A stretch of 64,000 nucleotides of DNA. Origin: Ulota crispa (lineage: Eukaryota; Streptophyta; Bryopsida; Orthotrichales; Orthotrichaceae). Of the stretch, positions 12,782 through 24,167 are shown in pieces. The position numbers were made by a program, and so were the translations under genes. The notes under the pieces are model-generated. The model ran no database searches. It saw only the letters and a program-made list of their open reading frames with translations, and was not told the DNA's origin. The DNA lies in contig OY987244.1 of the NCBI GenBank assembly GCA_963920765.1, forward strand, positions 30,422,358 to 30,486,357, given 5' to 3'. Within the stretch, counting starts at the first letter, position 1; each line of letters starts with the position of its first letter.

Positions 12782-13469
12782 ATGTCTATAGCATGCTTGT
12801 CAAAGGGCCCATAAAATTTTGGACAAAGGTCAAGAACTTATTTAGTCTAACTTCAAATCATCATAGCTCTGAATCTCCATAGTCAAACCTCACAAAACTT
12901 TCACCATATTTTTTTGCATAAATCTTATGCAAGATCCTATGGTTAAATTTGTGAAAAATAGGTAAAAACTTGTTTTCTAGATCAAATGACTAGAAGTGAA
13001 GGTTTTGATTTTTTCTTGAGAAAAAATGGGCTTGGTCCTTTAGGTATAAAATACAACTTCCCTTCCTTACAATTTCAACGTGAACAAATACAAAATTTGA
13101 ATTCTAAAGATATGTGTTTAAATAACAAGAAAAATATATATATCTCTTTTATTTTTGCTACCAAATTTATCTAACTTTGGGCTTTTAGACTTTCATGTGA
13201 TTTTGAACTCTGCAAAATATTGGAAGATTTCTTAATGTTTAGGAAAAGCATCAAACATCTTCCAATGTATAAACAAACATTAGAGATCTTTTGCACATAT
13301 CTTAAAATACAATAAAATTTGGATTATGCTTTTTAGACTTTTTTGTATGATCCTATTTTATTTGAATTTCTTCATCTTTTGTTCTGTTTACAAAAATAAT
13401 GGTCAATAAAGTAGTTACAACTTCCAATAAGAATTTTGATTTGGAGATCTAAAGAGAGGCCTATTATAA

Positions 13470-13833
13470 TATTCCCTCTGTCCCAAAATGATCTTCCTAC
13501 TACACAAAATGTTATAGATTAAGCTTGAAAAGAATCATTTTTCAAATTTATTTGACCAATGAATAGGGTTTGATGTCCTCCTATTGTTCTAGAATTTTAA
13601 GTTTCAAATTAGTTTTCACAAGTGTAGTTTCAAAGTGCTTAAAATTTGAATTTTTGAGGCACTTTTGAAAAGCACCAGTGGCCACTCACTTGATGACATG
13701 GGATTGGTTAGCATGTCCATGCTTTTGGAGTATGTGCAAGTGTCGCTAGCTTCCTTCCTCCTCCAACAAGAAGATTATTTTGGGACACTATAAAAAGGCC
13801 AACAAGAAGATCATTTTGAGACAGAGGGAGTAG
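13470..13833. mobile_element. Stowaway-like MITE
   Basis: The left end TCCCTCTGTCCCAAAATGAT is mirrored at the right end by ATCATTTTGAGACAGAGGGA. The terminus CTCCCTCTGTCCC is typical of Stowaway (Tc1/mariner-related) MITEs of plants. Related copies lie at 30054-30443 and 36756-37177. No open frame. Confidence 0.85.
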
Positions 13834-14957
13834 TATAATATCAAACAATGATATTTGAAACTATAGTTTGTATCTTTAATATGCATATTGAAAAATTTGA
13901 ATTTGAATGACATTCAAAAAACTCAATATTCCAAAATACTTTGATTTAATGTGATTTTGTAATGAAGATGAATTATGTTAATACCAGAAAATTAGACATT
14001 CCATTTCCTTAGTATCTATGCAATTCTACACTGAATTGTGTTCAAAGTTAAAACTTTGAAAACAAAATGTTGTGAAATGTAATAGAAACCAAAACTTCTA
14101 TGCCACAAAAAAAACTCCATATAACATTTTACAACTTAATTTGCAAGATCGAATGTTGAATTTCATCAGAACAGAAGCAAATTCCATAAACCAAAGCTTT
14201 AACACATGCGTTCAAATTAAACTGTTTCAGATCTTCAAATAATTGCACGAAGATCTTAAAATCAAAAAACCAACTATTAAAGTATGTTTTTGTTTATTTT
14301 GCTATTTCAAATTCTAGTTAGTAGCTCCTTCGAAAACTTGCAGATTATATAGGTAGCAAATGTGATATACTCATACCATTAAACATCCTTCCAAAAGGAT
14401 GTGCTTGCATATTAGTTCACATGCTTTGAATTAGTGTACCAAAATACAATCATGAGATACTTTATACTCTTTGTGATGAAAAATCATTGAAGTTCAAATA
14501 ATAATCAGAATGCAATACCTTGAAGAGGTCACTCTTTGAAATTTTGGAGCAGCATATGAAAAACATGGGTATTTTATTGGACCTTGTATATTGACAAACA
14601 ATGAACTTCAAAGTATTGGTGCTCCAAAATTATACATGAGAGTGAATGATATCATGGAGTACATCATGTGCTGTATATCTTTGTTGCATTAATAACATTT
14701 TTAGAACTTTTGGTGTACATTAGATGTAGAGGACAATCAACATTGAATTTTAAAGTTATTTGGTAAAACAATTTACAAGAATAAAAAACCTACTCAAAAA
14801 ATAGTAGAGTTTGGAAAGATGAGAGAGTTTTGTGCATTATAAGAATTTTTATATATTCATAGAAGGCAAGATGTGCACACTTGGAATTTTTGTACTTGTT
14901 TTATGGAGCATTGAGTAAAAGCACTATAATTTTGTTTATGAAAAAGATGATAAAATT
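13834..14957. other. Spacer with no gene seen
   Basis: AT-rich, only short low-complexity open frames, no recognised repeat or RNA gene. Confidence 0.5.
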
Positions 14958-15373
14958 AGGGAATTGATATGTGCACACCGGGGGTTGATATTTGCACACC
15001 CCCCTAGAGATAAATTGTAGATTTCTACCATGAAAAATCTGAATTTGAGAATTTTGAATTCAGGTTTGGATTTAGAGACCATAGTTTACTCTAAAACCAT
15101 TAAAAAAAAGTTGTAATTAAATAACACTTAGTGAAAAAACTTAGTTAGTGAAAAAAGTGTTACTTTTATTTTTGTTTGTAAAAAAGATAAACTTTTTCAT
15201 TGGTTGTTGTTCAATTGCAAACTTTTTTATGGTTCTAGAGTAAACCATGGTCTCTAAGTCCAAATCTCAATTCAAAATTCTCAAATTCAAATTTTTGATG
15301 GTAGAAATCTATAGTTTACCTCCCAGGGGGGTGTGCAAATCTCAACCCCCCAGTGTGCACATATCAATTCCCT
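14958..15373. mobile_element. Long-armed foldback MITE
   Basis: The left arm starts AGGGAATTGATATGTGCACA and the right arm ends with its inverted copy ATATCAATTCCCT at 15373. The arms are about 170 bases and include a G-run, GGGGGTTGATATTTGCACAC, mirrored as GTGTGCAAATCTCAACCCCC. The same arm-and-loop plan, with shared inner phrases such as TTGAATTTGAGAATTT-like text and ACAACTTTTTTATGGTT-like text, recurs at 63386-63802. No coding capacity. Confidence 0.85.
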
Positions 15374-16318
15374 AAAGTTAAGGTGATTTGTTGTTGCAAA
15401 CCTTGTTTATTATTATCACAACATTCTAGATTAGAATTGCTTTGACATTATGTTGAATTCTGAAAAATATCAACCAAAACTGATATGCAATTGTTCCACA
15501 TGTACATACAAAGTAGGTGAAATTTTTAATCAGAAGAATACATGAATTTCATCAGCCATGGTGTTTTTTTTACAAAACTTACACTTATAACAAATGAATG
15601 GACTACTTGAATTGTCTTATGTAGTGCAATGTAGAGTTTATTCACATTCTCTTTAAAACATTGATTAGTAGCTTAAATGTTTACAATAGTTTAGAAAAAC
15701 TAGTAATTTAAATACACGTGCATGTTATTTTTTATTAGTAATAAAAATATGAGTAGTGTCAATCTTTTGAATGTTGACACAAAACCTCAAAACAAATTTG
15801 AAATCCCAAAATAATAAGTTTTACATTTTGTTATGCATAAAAAACAAAGAGAAATACAACAATATTATGAAGAAACAAAATGACATAATTTTGCATAGAC
15901 TAAGCATTGGTGGTTGGGAGTATTTTCATATTGGACTTCAGGGCTATTTGAATAAAGAAAGACCTCATTTTCATTATTTAAGGCTTGTTTCCACTTGCTT
16001 GTAGTAAAAAATAATGATTTTTCATAAAAATAACAAAGTAAGTGCACAAGGGTACTTATAATTTACAAATGTTTTTATCTCTATTTAGTAAGAATGAATA
16101 ATGCTTTTGGTACTTGTTGTTCACACTACCGGCAAAGCCAAAACCACCAATATTAGTTAATCTACCCTCCTCACCAACCTTATATAATATTGTGGTTAGT
16201 ACTATCAAATCTCTGCAATTTTCCTTGATTTTGGATTTTAAGACTTTTTGCAAAGAATTATTTATGTGGTCATACTTTACTAAAAAAAATTACATACTTG
16301 AATCAATGCTATTTACTA
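15374..16318. other. Spacer with no gene seen
   Basis: Two short open frames (15771-16004, 16114-16335) show no family resemblance and are judged random. Confidence 0.45.
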
Positions 16319-16553
16319 CATTAGAACCTCCCTAAACTAATACCTCTCTAAACTAATATGCTCTACAAACTAGTGTATAACACAAATCTCAACATCAAGG
16401 CCATAATATAAAAAAACCAAGCTTTCTATAATGCTATCTTGGCACTAACTTCAAGGTTACTTCATTTGCACTTTCACAAAAGTTACTAATAACTTACTTA
16501 AACTAATGTGGTTCTTGGAATCCCAATCATATTAGTTTAGGGAGGTTCTACTG
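16319..16553. mobile_element. Mariner-like MITE with TA target duplication
   Basis: Left terminus CATTAGAACCTCCCTAAACT (16319 on) is mirrored by the right terminus AGTTTAGGGAGGTTCTACTG ending at 16553. A TA dinucleotide flanks each side (16317-16318 and 16554-16555), as expected for a Tc1/mariner-type target duplication. Length is 235 bases with no coding capacity. Confidence 0.85.
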
Positions 16554-16758
16554 TACCATCAACCTTGCCAACTAGGTTCAATTCTGAATTACTAACTCAA
16601 GTGGGAATGCCAATTAAAATTGACCATTTAATACTCACCTAACACCTCTCATAAGAGCAAGTGGAAACAAGCCTTTAGGCAACTTTGGATGTGCAAAAAC
16701 TAGTTCATAGGTATTGAAAATGCTATATAGAAAGGATCTCCAAAATGAAGCTTAGAAT

Positions 16759-16861
16759 CCCATATTCAATCAATATGGAGTTGTCAGTTACATATGGAGT
16801 GTATCATGGTTTAGATACACTCCATATATAACTAACAACTCCATATTGATTGAATATGGAG
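16759..16861. repeat. Compact near-perfect hairpin
   Basis: Two arms of about 46 bases (16760-16805 and 16814-16860) are nearly exact reverse complements around an 8-base loop. The left arm includes CATATTCAATCAATATGGAG and CATATGGAGTGTATC; the right arm gives their complements. A transcript would form a long stem like a small-RNA precursor, but it could equally be a minimal foldback transposon. No coding. Confidence 0.8.
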
Positions 16862-16998
16862 TTTTAGATGAACTTTTATATTTCTATAGAATAGCATTGT
16901 TATTCCAAAAACCTAAAACTAGTCAAAAGTTGAGATTCACATGAGGACTATAAATGCCTCACACAGCTCCATTGGTGAAGAGCTCTTAAGTTTTGTGA

Positions 16999-18764
16999 CT
17001 TAACCCCTAAAGGACCACTTCCTTTTTTTTTGCCAAAATCATAAAATACTGTCACTTCTAGGAGGTTTAGAAAAAAGAGATTTTATGTTTTGTTTTTGGG
17101 AAATCTAACCGTGGGATCTTGCCCTAGACTAGAAGGGGTACTTGTGGGAAAAATCAGCTCATTCCAAATGGAGAGGAGTGAGATATTTACATCTAAAGTG
17201 AAAAAAAGAGTTTTTTTCCATGCTGCCAAAAAACTTCAAAAGCCTTTGACCATTCTTATAACAAAAAAGTTGCTCTATCCAAAGTTGCGCTTTATTTTTT
17301 CCATGTAGGAGATCAAGTCAGGTATGTGTGAGAGAATTTTCAAATCAATTGGAACTATAAAACACATGGGAAAAAATAGTAAGTAAAAAGAAGTAGAGAA
17401 TGAGTCAAATCACTAAATTATTAAGAATTTATTTATGGAGATGAAAAATGCAAATCCTAGCGGTGATAATGTTGTGATAAACAATCTACTTCCTTTGGTT
17501 TAGTTTTTTTCCAAAATATCAAAAATTGAGTAAAATAAAGGACTTCAAAGTTTATTTTAGAATAGAGAATCCATAACTACTCGCAAACAAAAACTCCTCA
17601 TAACTTTCATGTCACGGATTGAAATTGAATGGTTCAAAGCTTCTCATGAATAAGAAAATCTAAAGACCCAATTTCAAAATACTAAATTCAAAAAAAGTAA
17701 TTATTAAAGAAGTTTTTGGGTTGCCCGGATAGGCAGTCCTTCCTTATTTTTCAGTTATTTGTGCTTAACTTTTCAATAAATATTGAAATGAAGAAAAAAT
17801 TAGATGCCCACATAGATGTTTGACTTCCCCACCTTCAATAAAAGTTTCTGAAAATCAAATAAAGTAGTTTAGCTGTAGGTACATGCCCAAAGTCCAACAT
17901 GTCCCCCAAAGGGACAACAGTCTTTTAGGGATTAACCCCTAAAGACATTAGTCCTGTGGGGGCCAAGTGGGGTTTTGGGCATGTACCTATAGCTAAACTA
18001 CTTTATGTGATTTTTTGAAACTTTTATTGAAGGTGGGGAAGTCAAATATCTATGTGGGCATCTAATTTTTCTTCATTTCAACATTTATTGAAGAAATTAT
18101 GCATGAATAACTGAAAAATAGGGGAGAAGCAGGCAGCCCAAAAAAGAGTTTGCATTTATTTTAAATAAAATTTTGAAATTGGTTCTTTAGATTTTTGTAT
18201 ACTTGGGACGGTGGGAAGCTTTGGATCATTTAATTTTGATTGATGAGATGAAAGTTATGAGAAGTTTTAGTTTGCTGGTAGGTATGGGACTCCCAAACCT
18301 CCATTTCTTTTGCCCCTTGTAAAATTTGGTGCTTTACTTTTTTGAGCTCTTTTTGTATTTATTTTTTGACTTTTTTTTCCCAAGTTGTAGTAGGCTAAGA
18401 TTCCTTGGTTTTCACCATTGGATCAAAGTAATTCAAATTTGTGAAGTTTACATAAATCCTCCAATTTTGCCTAGTGTATATGCAAATTTCATGGCCGTAT
18501 GACATTACAAGATTTTACAAAGTATGATTCACATCTCCAATCCATTTGAAAATTCTCCTGCACATACCTAACTTGGTCTTCTACATGGGAAAAAAAAACC
18601 TAAGATTTGCGTAGAGCAATTTTTTTGATAAAAGAGTGGTCAAAGGCTTTTGAAGTTTTTGGGCAACAAGGAAAAAAAAACTTTTTTTTTCACTTCAGAT
18701 GTCAATATCTCATTCCTCTACATCTAGAATGAGCTGATTTTTCCCCCCCAAGTACCTCCCATAG
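16999..18764. mobile_element. Long palindromic foldback element, right arm cut by a retrotransposon
   Basis: From the left end CTTAACCCCTAAAGGACC at 16999, the sequence runs to a centre near 17932 and then back as an inverted copy to 18764. Matching inverted stretches include AATCAGCTCATTCCAAATGG against AGAATGAGCTGATTT, CAAAAGCCTTTGACC against GGTCAAAGGCTTTTG, and the inner GGTACATGCCCAAAGTCC against GGTTTTGGGCATGTACC. The centre (17921-17950) itself holds two terminal motifs facing outward, TTTAGGGATTAACCCCTAAA. The arms would each be about 930 bases. The last 100 or so bases of the right arm are missing here because an LTR begins at 18765. No transposase is recognised; the 72-aa frame at 17090 is arm sequence. 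Confidence 0.8.
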
Positions 18765-18988
18765 TATTACGATACAAGATCAAGAGTCAACATTCCTTTC
18801 CTATTTTGAGATCATAACCTAATATAGAAACAAACACTAAGAGACGCAAAGGTGATATTGAAAGTATTCCATTGTATTAAGCAAAATATCAAGTGAGGAA
18901 CAAACCTCCTCACTTGGTTTAAAAAGGAAAAAAGAAGGGTAACCAACCTCTAACCAACGTAACCGTCATTACGAACTAGTTCATAACA
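18765..18988 (-). repeat. 3' LTR of the retrotransposon
   Basis: On the minus strand it opens TGTTATGAACTAG just after a purine tract and closes with CTTGTATCGTAATA, where the usual CA end has become TA. Length is about 224 bases. The 85 bases at 18765-18849 match 24658-24742. A small hairpin (CAAGTGAGG and CCTCACTTG) lies at about 18890-18918. Confidence 0.85.
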
Positions 18989-19620
18989 TTATCCCCCTTC
19001 TTAGATAGAGTTTTCTTACGGTTTGATGCCAGCGTCTCAGGGTGCTTCTTATGAAACTTTGCCACCGCTAGTGGTGCATTCTCTAAATTCGCCGCCGGCT
19101 CCCAAGAATTCTCTTCTGGTCCATAGCCTTCCCAAGAGACTAGATATTGCAATCTTCTTCTTTGACCAAAAATCCGTGAATTAAGAACTTTGTGGACTTC
19201 CCATTTAACAGCTCCATTAGGAGTGGTAATTGGTGGGGGTGGTAATTGGCGTCGTCCCGGAATGGAATCATGACGATATCTTTCAAGCAAGGAGACATGG
19301 AATACATTATAAATCTGTAATATTTTTGGTAATTGTAAGCAATAAACAACATTGGAGAGTTTAGCAATTATTGTAAATGGTTCCAAAAACTTTGGGGCCA
19401 ATTTCCGAAACGGCTCCGTTGTTGTTATATTATTGTGTTGAAGAAGAACCTTGTTGCCTATTTGAAATCTTGGTTGTAATTGTATCCTGCGATCATAGTT
19501 GCTTTTGGCGTCCTCCCCTGCAATTTTTATCACGACCTTAAGTTCTTTGTGGACTTGTTGTAAGTGTTGCACTTGGTCTTCCGCCGTAGGCACTGTAGAT
19601 GTGGTTGGTGTAGAAACCAA
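18976..19620 (-). pseudogene. Integrase C-terminal part with chromodomain
   Basis: A 214-residue open frame. The first part resembles the integrase C-terminal region that leads to the substrate path (QLQPRFQIGNKVLLQ, KLAPKFLEPFTI, NVFHVSLLERY). The end carries a chromodomain, with YLVSWEGYGPEENSWEPAAN near residues 155-175, including the aromatic and acidic residues typical of the fold. In chromoviruses this domain steers integration toward particular chromatin. It overlaps the 3' LTR only at its stop. The frame is open, but the rest of the polyprotein is broken. Confidence 0.88.
18989..19002 (-). other. Polypurine tract
   Basis: On the minus strand AAGAAGGGGGATAA directly precedes the TG start of the 3' LTR, the expected place for plus-strand priming. 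Confidence 0.85.
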
Positions 19621-19739
19621 AAATGCCGGATGATAACCATAAGAGGCATAGAAAGGAGAGAACCATGTTGCAGAATGACTTGCGTTGTTATACGTAAATT
19701 CCGATATTGAGAGGAGATCAGCCCAATCATCTTGCCGGG

Positions 19740-20190
19740 TTATAGTGAAAGTTTGAAGAAATTACTCAAGCACTTGATTTACCCTTTTGGTTTGTCCGTC
19801 CGCTTGAGGATGAAAAGCCGTGGTTAGAAATGGCCGAATCCTAAGGAGTGCGCAAAGTTTTCTCATGAATTTAGAGACAAAAACTGGCCCACAATCCGAA
19901 ATTACCTTCTCCGGTATACCATGAAGCTTCTAAATATTATGCAGATATAATGAAGCGGTCTCGTTGGAGGTAACCGTTTCTTTTGTAAGAATAAAATGGC
20001 CTAGTTTTGTGTTTTTATTGACCATTACCAGGATAGAGTCATGTCCATTGCTATTTGGTAATTTTACTATGAAATTGGTAGAAATTTTTTTCTACGGTGC
20101 ATGACCAGTCGGAATGGGTTACATTAGTTCATATCTAAGATAGTGAGTTGATTTTGACCGTTGACAAAAGTCACATCCCTCAACGTACAG
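19740..20190 (-). pseudogene. Integrase catalytic core, broken
   Basis: On the minus strand one can follow the integrase core through HDSILVMVNKNTK, LHGIPEKVISDCGPVF and FHPQADGQTKRVNQVLE, but stop codons interrupt it (one before KLHGIP, one after NQVLE). In active relatives the third motif normally has Glu at the position that is Lys here (QTK), so the catalytic triad is damaged. This is strong evidence that the copy cannot integrate. Confidence 0.85.
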
Positions 20191-20214
20191 GTGAACATAG
20201 CGACATAATGCGGG

Positions 20215-20469
20215 CTAATAAAAAATTCGATTAATCAAATCCAAAGTTTTAGCTCTCCTTTGGTATTCCGCGGCTGGTGCATCATGCCGAGATTGCAAAA
20301 TTTGTCGCTTGAGTTCCTCATTGTCTGGTATACATATCAAATCTTTAAAACAAAAAATTCCATCATCCAACATGTATCCTTGAAGTCGTCGGCGTATATC
20401 TTGGGGAGGTTGCTTGAAATTATCTTTGAAAAATGACAATAGTAGTTGTAGTGTGGCATCCTTTTGCAA
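20215..20469 (-). pseudogene. Integrase N-terminal region (zinc-binding part)
   Basis: An 84-residue open piece between RNase H and the integrase core. It includes RILQSRHDAPAAEYQRRAKT-like text, corresponding to the H of the HHCC zinc-binding domain and the helix after it. It is open at both ends only because stops or shifts flank it. Confidence 0.7.
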
Positions 20470-20538
20470 CGCTGTCTTAAGTCGTTCTATAATCTATACA
20501 TCCGCCCATATCGGTTCGTGAAACTCAAGCGCAGCCAA

Positions 20539-20907
20539 TCACAGTAAGGATCGATTCTCTTTATTTTGTCCCTCGGTGACATCCATTTGTTTAGAAAAAA
20601 TGTCTGCCTTTTCATTTAGCGATCTCGCCCGGTGGTGAATTTCAAAGTTAAATTCAGATAAGAATTCAGACCATTGAGCTTGGCGTCGGTTTAACTGTTT
20701 TGTAGTAAGAAAATACTTCAAATTTTTGTAGTCCGAGAATACCCGGGTTTGATGTGGTGATCCTTCCAAATATACTCGCCAGTCTTGAAACGCCAAAATT
20801 ATACTTAAGAGCTCTTTATCATAGATATCATAGTTTTGTTCTGCTGGAGACATCTTTGAACTATGGAACGCACAAGGGTGGAGATGTCCATCATCCCCGT
20901 GCTGCAA
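20539..20907 (-). pseudogene. Retrotransposon RNase H
   Basis: A 122-residue open piece with the motifs of Ty3/gypsy RNase H: CAFHSSKMSPAEQNYDIYDK, ELLSIILAFQDWRVYLEG, VFSDYKNLKYFLTTKQLNRR and QWSEFLSEFNFEIHHR. In intact relatives the second of these usually reads TDHKNL, so the His is Tyr here. It is separated from the reverse transcriptase piece by stops. Confidence 0.9.
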
Positions 20908-21043
20908 AAAAATAGCTCATGTTGCTACATCAGATGCGTCCGCCTCTACAATGAAGGGTTGTTCAAAATTAAGGTAGAGCAATACCAGTGCTTGGAGAAA
21001 TCTTGATCAAAGTTCCATGAAAAGCCCGGTCCAATTCTATGGT

Positions 21044-21550
21044 CTATTCAAATTTTTTATCTTTTTTTGTCAGCATGATAAGGGAAACGGCAATCCTAAA
21101 ATAATCACATATAAAACGCCGATAAAAATTGGCAAAGCCAAAGAATGCTTGCACTTCTTTCACGGTTTTTGATGTGGGCCAATCTTTAATGGTTTGAACC
21201 TTGTCCTGGGACATTTCCAACCCTTTAGCAGACACCACCATTCCTAAAAACTCAACAGATTGACAATGAAACTGACATTTTGATTCCTTGGCATAAAGTC
21301 TATGTTTCTTCACTCGTTGAAGAACTTTCCGCACGACTCGTATATGTTCTTTCAGATCTTTTGAAAAAATGAGGATGTCGTCTAAATATATTACTACGGA
21401 AATGTCCAATAGATCTTCAAAGATCCCTTCCATGTAAGATTGAAATTGGGCAGGCGCATTGGTTAATCCAAAAGGCATCAATAAATACTTGAACAACTCA
21501 TACCGTGTTTTGAATGCCGTTTTGAACTCATGTCCCAATGCCATCCGCAC
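21044..21550 (-). pseudogene. Reverse transcriptase (core part)
   Basis: A 168-residue open piece. It carries FKTRYELFKYLLMPFGLTNA, the catalytic box VVIYLDDILIFS (YLDD, corresponding to the usual YxDD) and VEFLGMVVSAKGLEM, then VQAFFGFANFYRRFI. Upstream, at about 21550-21770 on the minus strand, the N-terminal RT part (FTKLDIR and the residues before it) is still visible but has in-frame stops. So the RT fold is recognisable but interrupted. Confidence 0.93.
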
Positions 21551-21757
21551 TCGGTGGTACGCCTATCTTATATCTAGCTTAGTAAAAATCTTTGCTCCCA
21601 TCAATCGGTTTGTGAGCTCCAGAATAAGGGGTAACAGGTAGCAATTTCGAATTGTGACTTTATTCAAATTTTAATAATCCACGCAAACTCTAATGGAACC
21701 TTCTTTCTTCTTGGCAAATACAATTGGTGCCAATACCGGGGATTTGGACAGTTGAAT

Positions 21758-22105
21758 CTATCTTTTCCCCAAATTTTTCTCTAAATACTTGCGAAGCTTT
21801 TCTAATTCCGCCGGTGACATAGGTCGGAGACCAGTATTTTGTGGCTCCTGACTCTGCTTGAATTCAAACCTCATGTCTGCCACGGCGTGTTTTGGCAACT
21901 CATTTAATGCCTGCTCACTAAAAGCTCTACTCAAGTCGCGGTATTCCTCTGGAATTGAAAAATTCTTTGTACTAGAAAGACTCACCTCAGAAATAACAAG
22001 TGCATAAATCTCCGCATCCTTTGCCGAAAAATGAAAAGCAGCTGTTGACACAAAAGAGTACGTTGGGGCAATTAAGTTTCTTGTAATGGGCCCGATATCT
22101 TTCAT
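21758..22105 (-). pseudogene. Protease-RT connecting region
   Basis: A 115-residue open piece with EEYRDLSRAFSEQALNELPK and FEFKQSQEPQNTGLRPMSPA, which resembles the stretch before reverse transcriptase in Ty3/gypsy elements, where the acidic peptide and the conserved LPxH-like part sit. It joins the GC-rich segment at its N-terminal side. Confidence 0.7.
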
Positions 22106-22390
22106 TGGCTTACTAGGCCCTATACCCCTAAGCCCCTTATCGGCCCCTGCACCCGGTATCCCTATGTCGGGTGCCGAAGAGGGTATCGGAGCGGGGTGCC
22201 CTCAGCCGCCAACCCGTAGCCGCCAGCCGGCATTGGATTGCCGGGTGGCGGGGCGGGGTTCACTGCCTGGGTCCACCCGGCAGGTCTTGGTAATCCTAAC
22301 AGGCCCGCAGCGCCAACGCGCAAGCTATCTGTGGGCCCTGACAAGCTTGCAGCGCTTGCAAAGCCCGCGGCGCCTCCTCCTTTGCTAATT
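22086..22390 (-). other. GC-rich Pro/Gly/Ala island inside pol
   Basis: About 300 bases far richer in G and C than the rest of the element. On the minus strand they read as a low-complexity Ala-, Gly-, Pro- and Arg-rich linker between the protease and RT regions. It may be an expanded spacer or a captured foreign fragment. No domain is recognised. Confidence 0.6.
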
Positions 22391-22464
22391 TCTTTTTTGA
22401 TTCTTCCTTCGTGAACTTTGCTTTGTGAATGTAGTGCACTCGTGGTAATCCCACCATCCATTGA

Positions 22465-22953
22465 CTATCGCCAAGCATCATTCCCAACTCCGGAATGGAG
22501 GCTCATTATTTCAGGCATTGTACAATTCGCTCCACAATACGCTGAGTTGAACATTACACTCTTTTGTGACCAACAAATAGTTGGGTCGTGACGAATCAAC
22601 GAAGGGATGCCCAAAATAAATGGGTATCTTTCTGTGTTGGTGATATCTGCCACCAACTTCTCACGATGACTCCCAATTACAAGTTCAATCACCGCGTTAT
22701 GTATAATAAGTCCGGAATTAATCATTCGGCCATCAATCACCCAGACTTCTCTCGGTGCTCCCTTGAGTTTTACGATTGCATTGCATTCCTCTGCAAACCT
22801 GGGATGCATGAAGATTCCTGTGGCTCCTGAGTCCACTTGGGTGGAGGCCGCCAGGGAGTTGATTATGGCATTTAACGTTACATGGGCCTCCGGATCCAAG
22901 GTTGCTCGTAGAGACAATGGAATCAATACATTTCCCGGATCCTCGTAGATCAC
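22465..22953 (-). pseudogene. Retropepsin-like protease
   Basis: A 162-residue open piece with the aspartic protease signature QVDSGATGIF (active-site DSG), a second conserved stretch YPFILGIPSLIRHDPTICW where the ILG flap-side motif is normal for retropepsins, and beta-strand pattern between them. It belongs to the polyprotein of the retroelement. Open as a piece, but separated from gag and RT by frame breaks. Confidence 0.87.
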
Positions 22954-23159
22954 TAGAGGTTCCTTCCATTACAAATCTTGCTCATGATTAAGCTTATCAT
23001 CCTCCCGTTTTGTGCTCGTGCTTTGCTTCGGGATTGTAGCCGTCGCCGTCTGGACAATGCTCGGGTACTGAATCCTCTCACTCAGTTCTGGGCTTCCTCT
23101 TTTCTTGAGGCTGTTTCTTCTATTTTCATGGTAGCCGAAATTAAAAGTGGCATAAAGAG

Positions 23160-23215
23160 ATTTGTGGGGCACTTAGCTCTGATATGTCCTAGTTTGCCGC
23201 AACCTTAACATTGCC
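23160..23215 (-). pseudogene. Gag zinc knuckle with an internal stop
   Basis: On the minus strand a CCHC knuckle is readable: C, then a stop where the next residue should be, then GCGKLGHIRAKCP. The spacing C-x2-C-x4-H-x4-C is intact, but a TAA codon sits between the first two cysteines. Confidence 0.8.
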
Positions 23216-23402
23216 CCTAGCGTTGATACTCTAGCCGTTCTGCTGCCGTTTTTGCTAAAGTTTGCGTAGCTCGAGTTGCGCCAAACTCCATAAGCACTGA
23301 GCCTGAATTTGCTTGAGACCTTGCACTTGGATCACGGAAAGGAGCGGTTAGAACTCTAACATTTTGGGAATCGGATTGTACCTGCCGATTTTGCCGTCGG
23401 CC

Positions 23403-24167
23403 CTATAACTTCTCATTAATCCGGGACACCATTACCATCCAATCTTGAAGTCTTTGTGGTTGGGTCTTTGCGGTGGCTATGGTATCCAAGATTTCATCTT
23501 TGAATCCTTCTCGAAATCGAGCCACCAAACTAGCTTCATTCCATTCGACTTGAGCGGCATATTCATTAAATGTAAAAATATATGATGCCGCCAAACCGGT
23601 TTGCTTAAGCCGACTTAAACGGTCTTCTGCGTTATTTTGTCTATCTAAATTACCGTAAACCCCAATAATGGATTTCCGGAAAGCATCATAGTCCGTTAAC
23701 AGCTCATGATCACGTCCTTCATTAAGGGCTTGCAAAAGTAGCATCGCCCAATTTTGTGTAGCCCCTGTCATATATGAAAGAGCATAAGCGACTTTATTGG
23801 CATCAGAATTATAAGTGCGTGGCTTACTTCGGAATACCAAACGTAATTGTGCAAGCCACCGGTACACCTCGTTACCCTTCTTTCCGAAAAACTTATCCGA
23901 TTCCGCTATTTTTGATTCTTTGATATGAAATCCATCACCTCGAGGCTCTTCTATTCTTTTTGGTGCTCGCCCTTCTTCCCTGGATGTGGATGACGCTATT
24001 AGTCCTGGTCCCAACGTCACACGCTCTGAAAGTTTTTGCACCAAGTGGGGGATCGCCGCTTGAAACACATTTTGAATTTGTTGTTGTATGAATGAGGCCA
24101 ACTTCGACCCCACCCCTTCCGGCATTGTAAGCCCTCGCGGATCTCTGGCTACGTGCTTACGATCCAT
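23403..24167 (-). pseudogene. Retrotransposon gag (capsid part)
   Basis: A 254-residue open frame starting MDRKHVARDPRGL. The retrotransposon gag domain covers about residues 100-235, with YRWLAQLRLVFR, ALSYMTGATQNWA, FRKSIIGVYGN and FREGFKDEI. This is the capsid-like protein that packages the RNA. The frame ends before the zinc knuckle at 23160-23215. The ATG is the first in the frame and follows about 490 bases after the partial 5' LTR, a normal leader length. Confidence 0.9.

Noticed and set aside
22086..22388. A plus-strand gene of 100 codons in the GC-rich island
   Set aside because: The same stretch is part of the minus-strand retrotransposon; frames are long on both strands only because of GC-rich composition.
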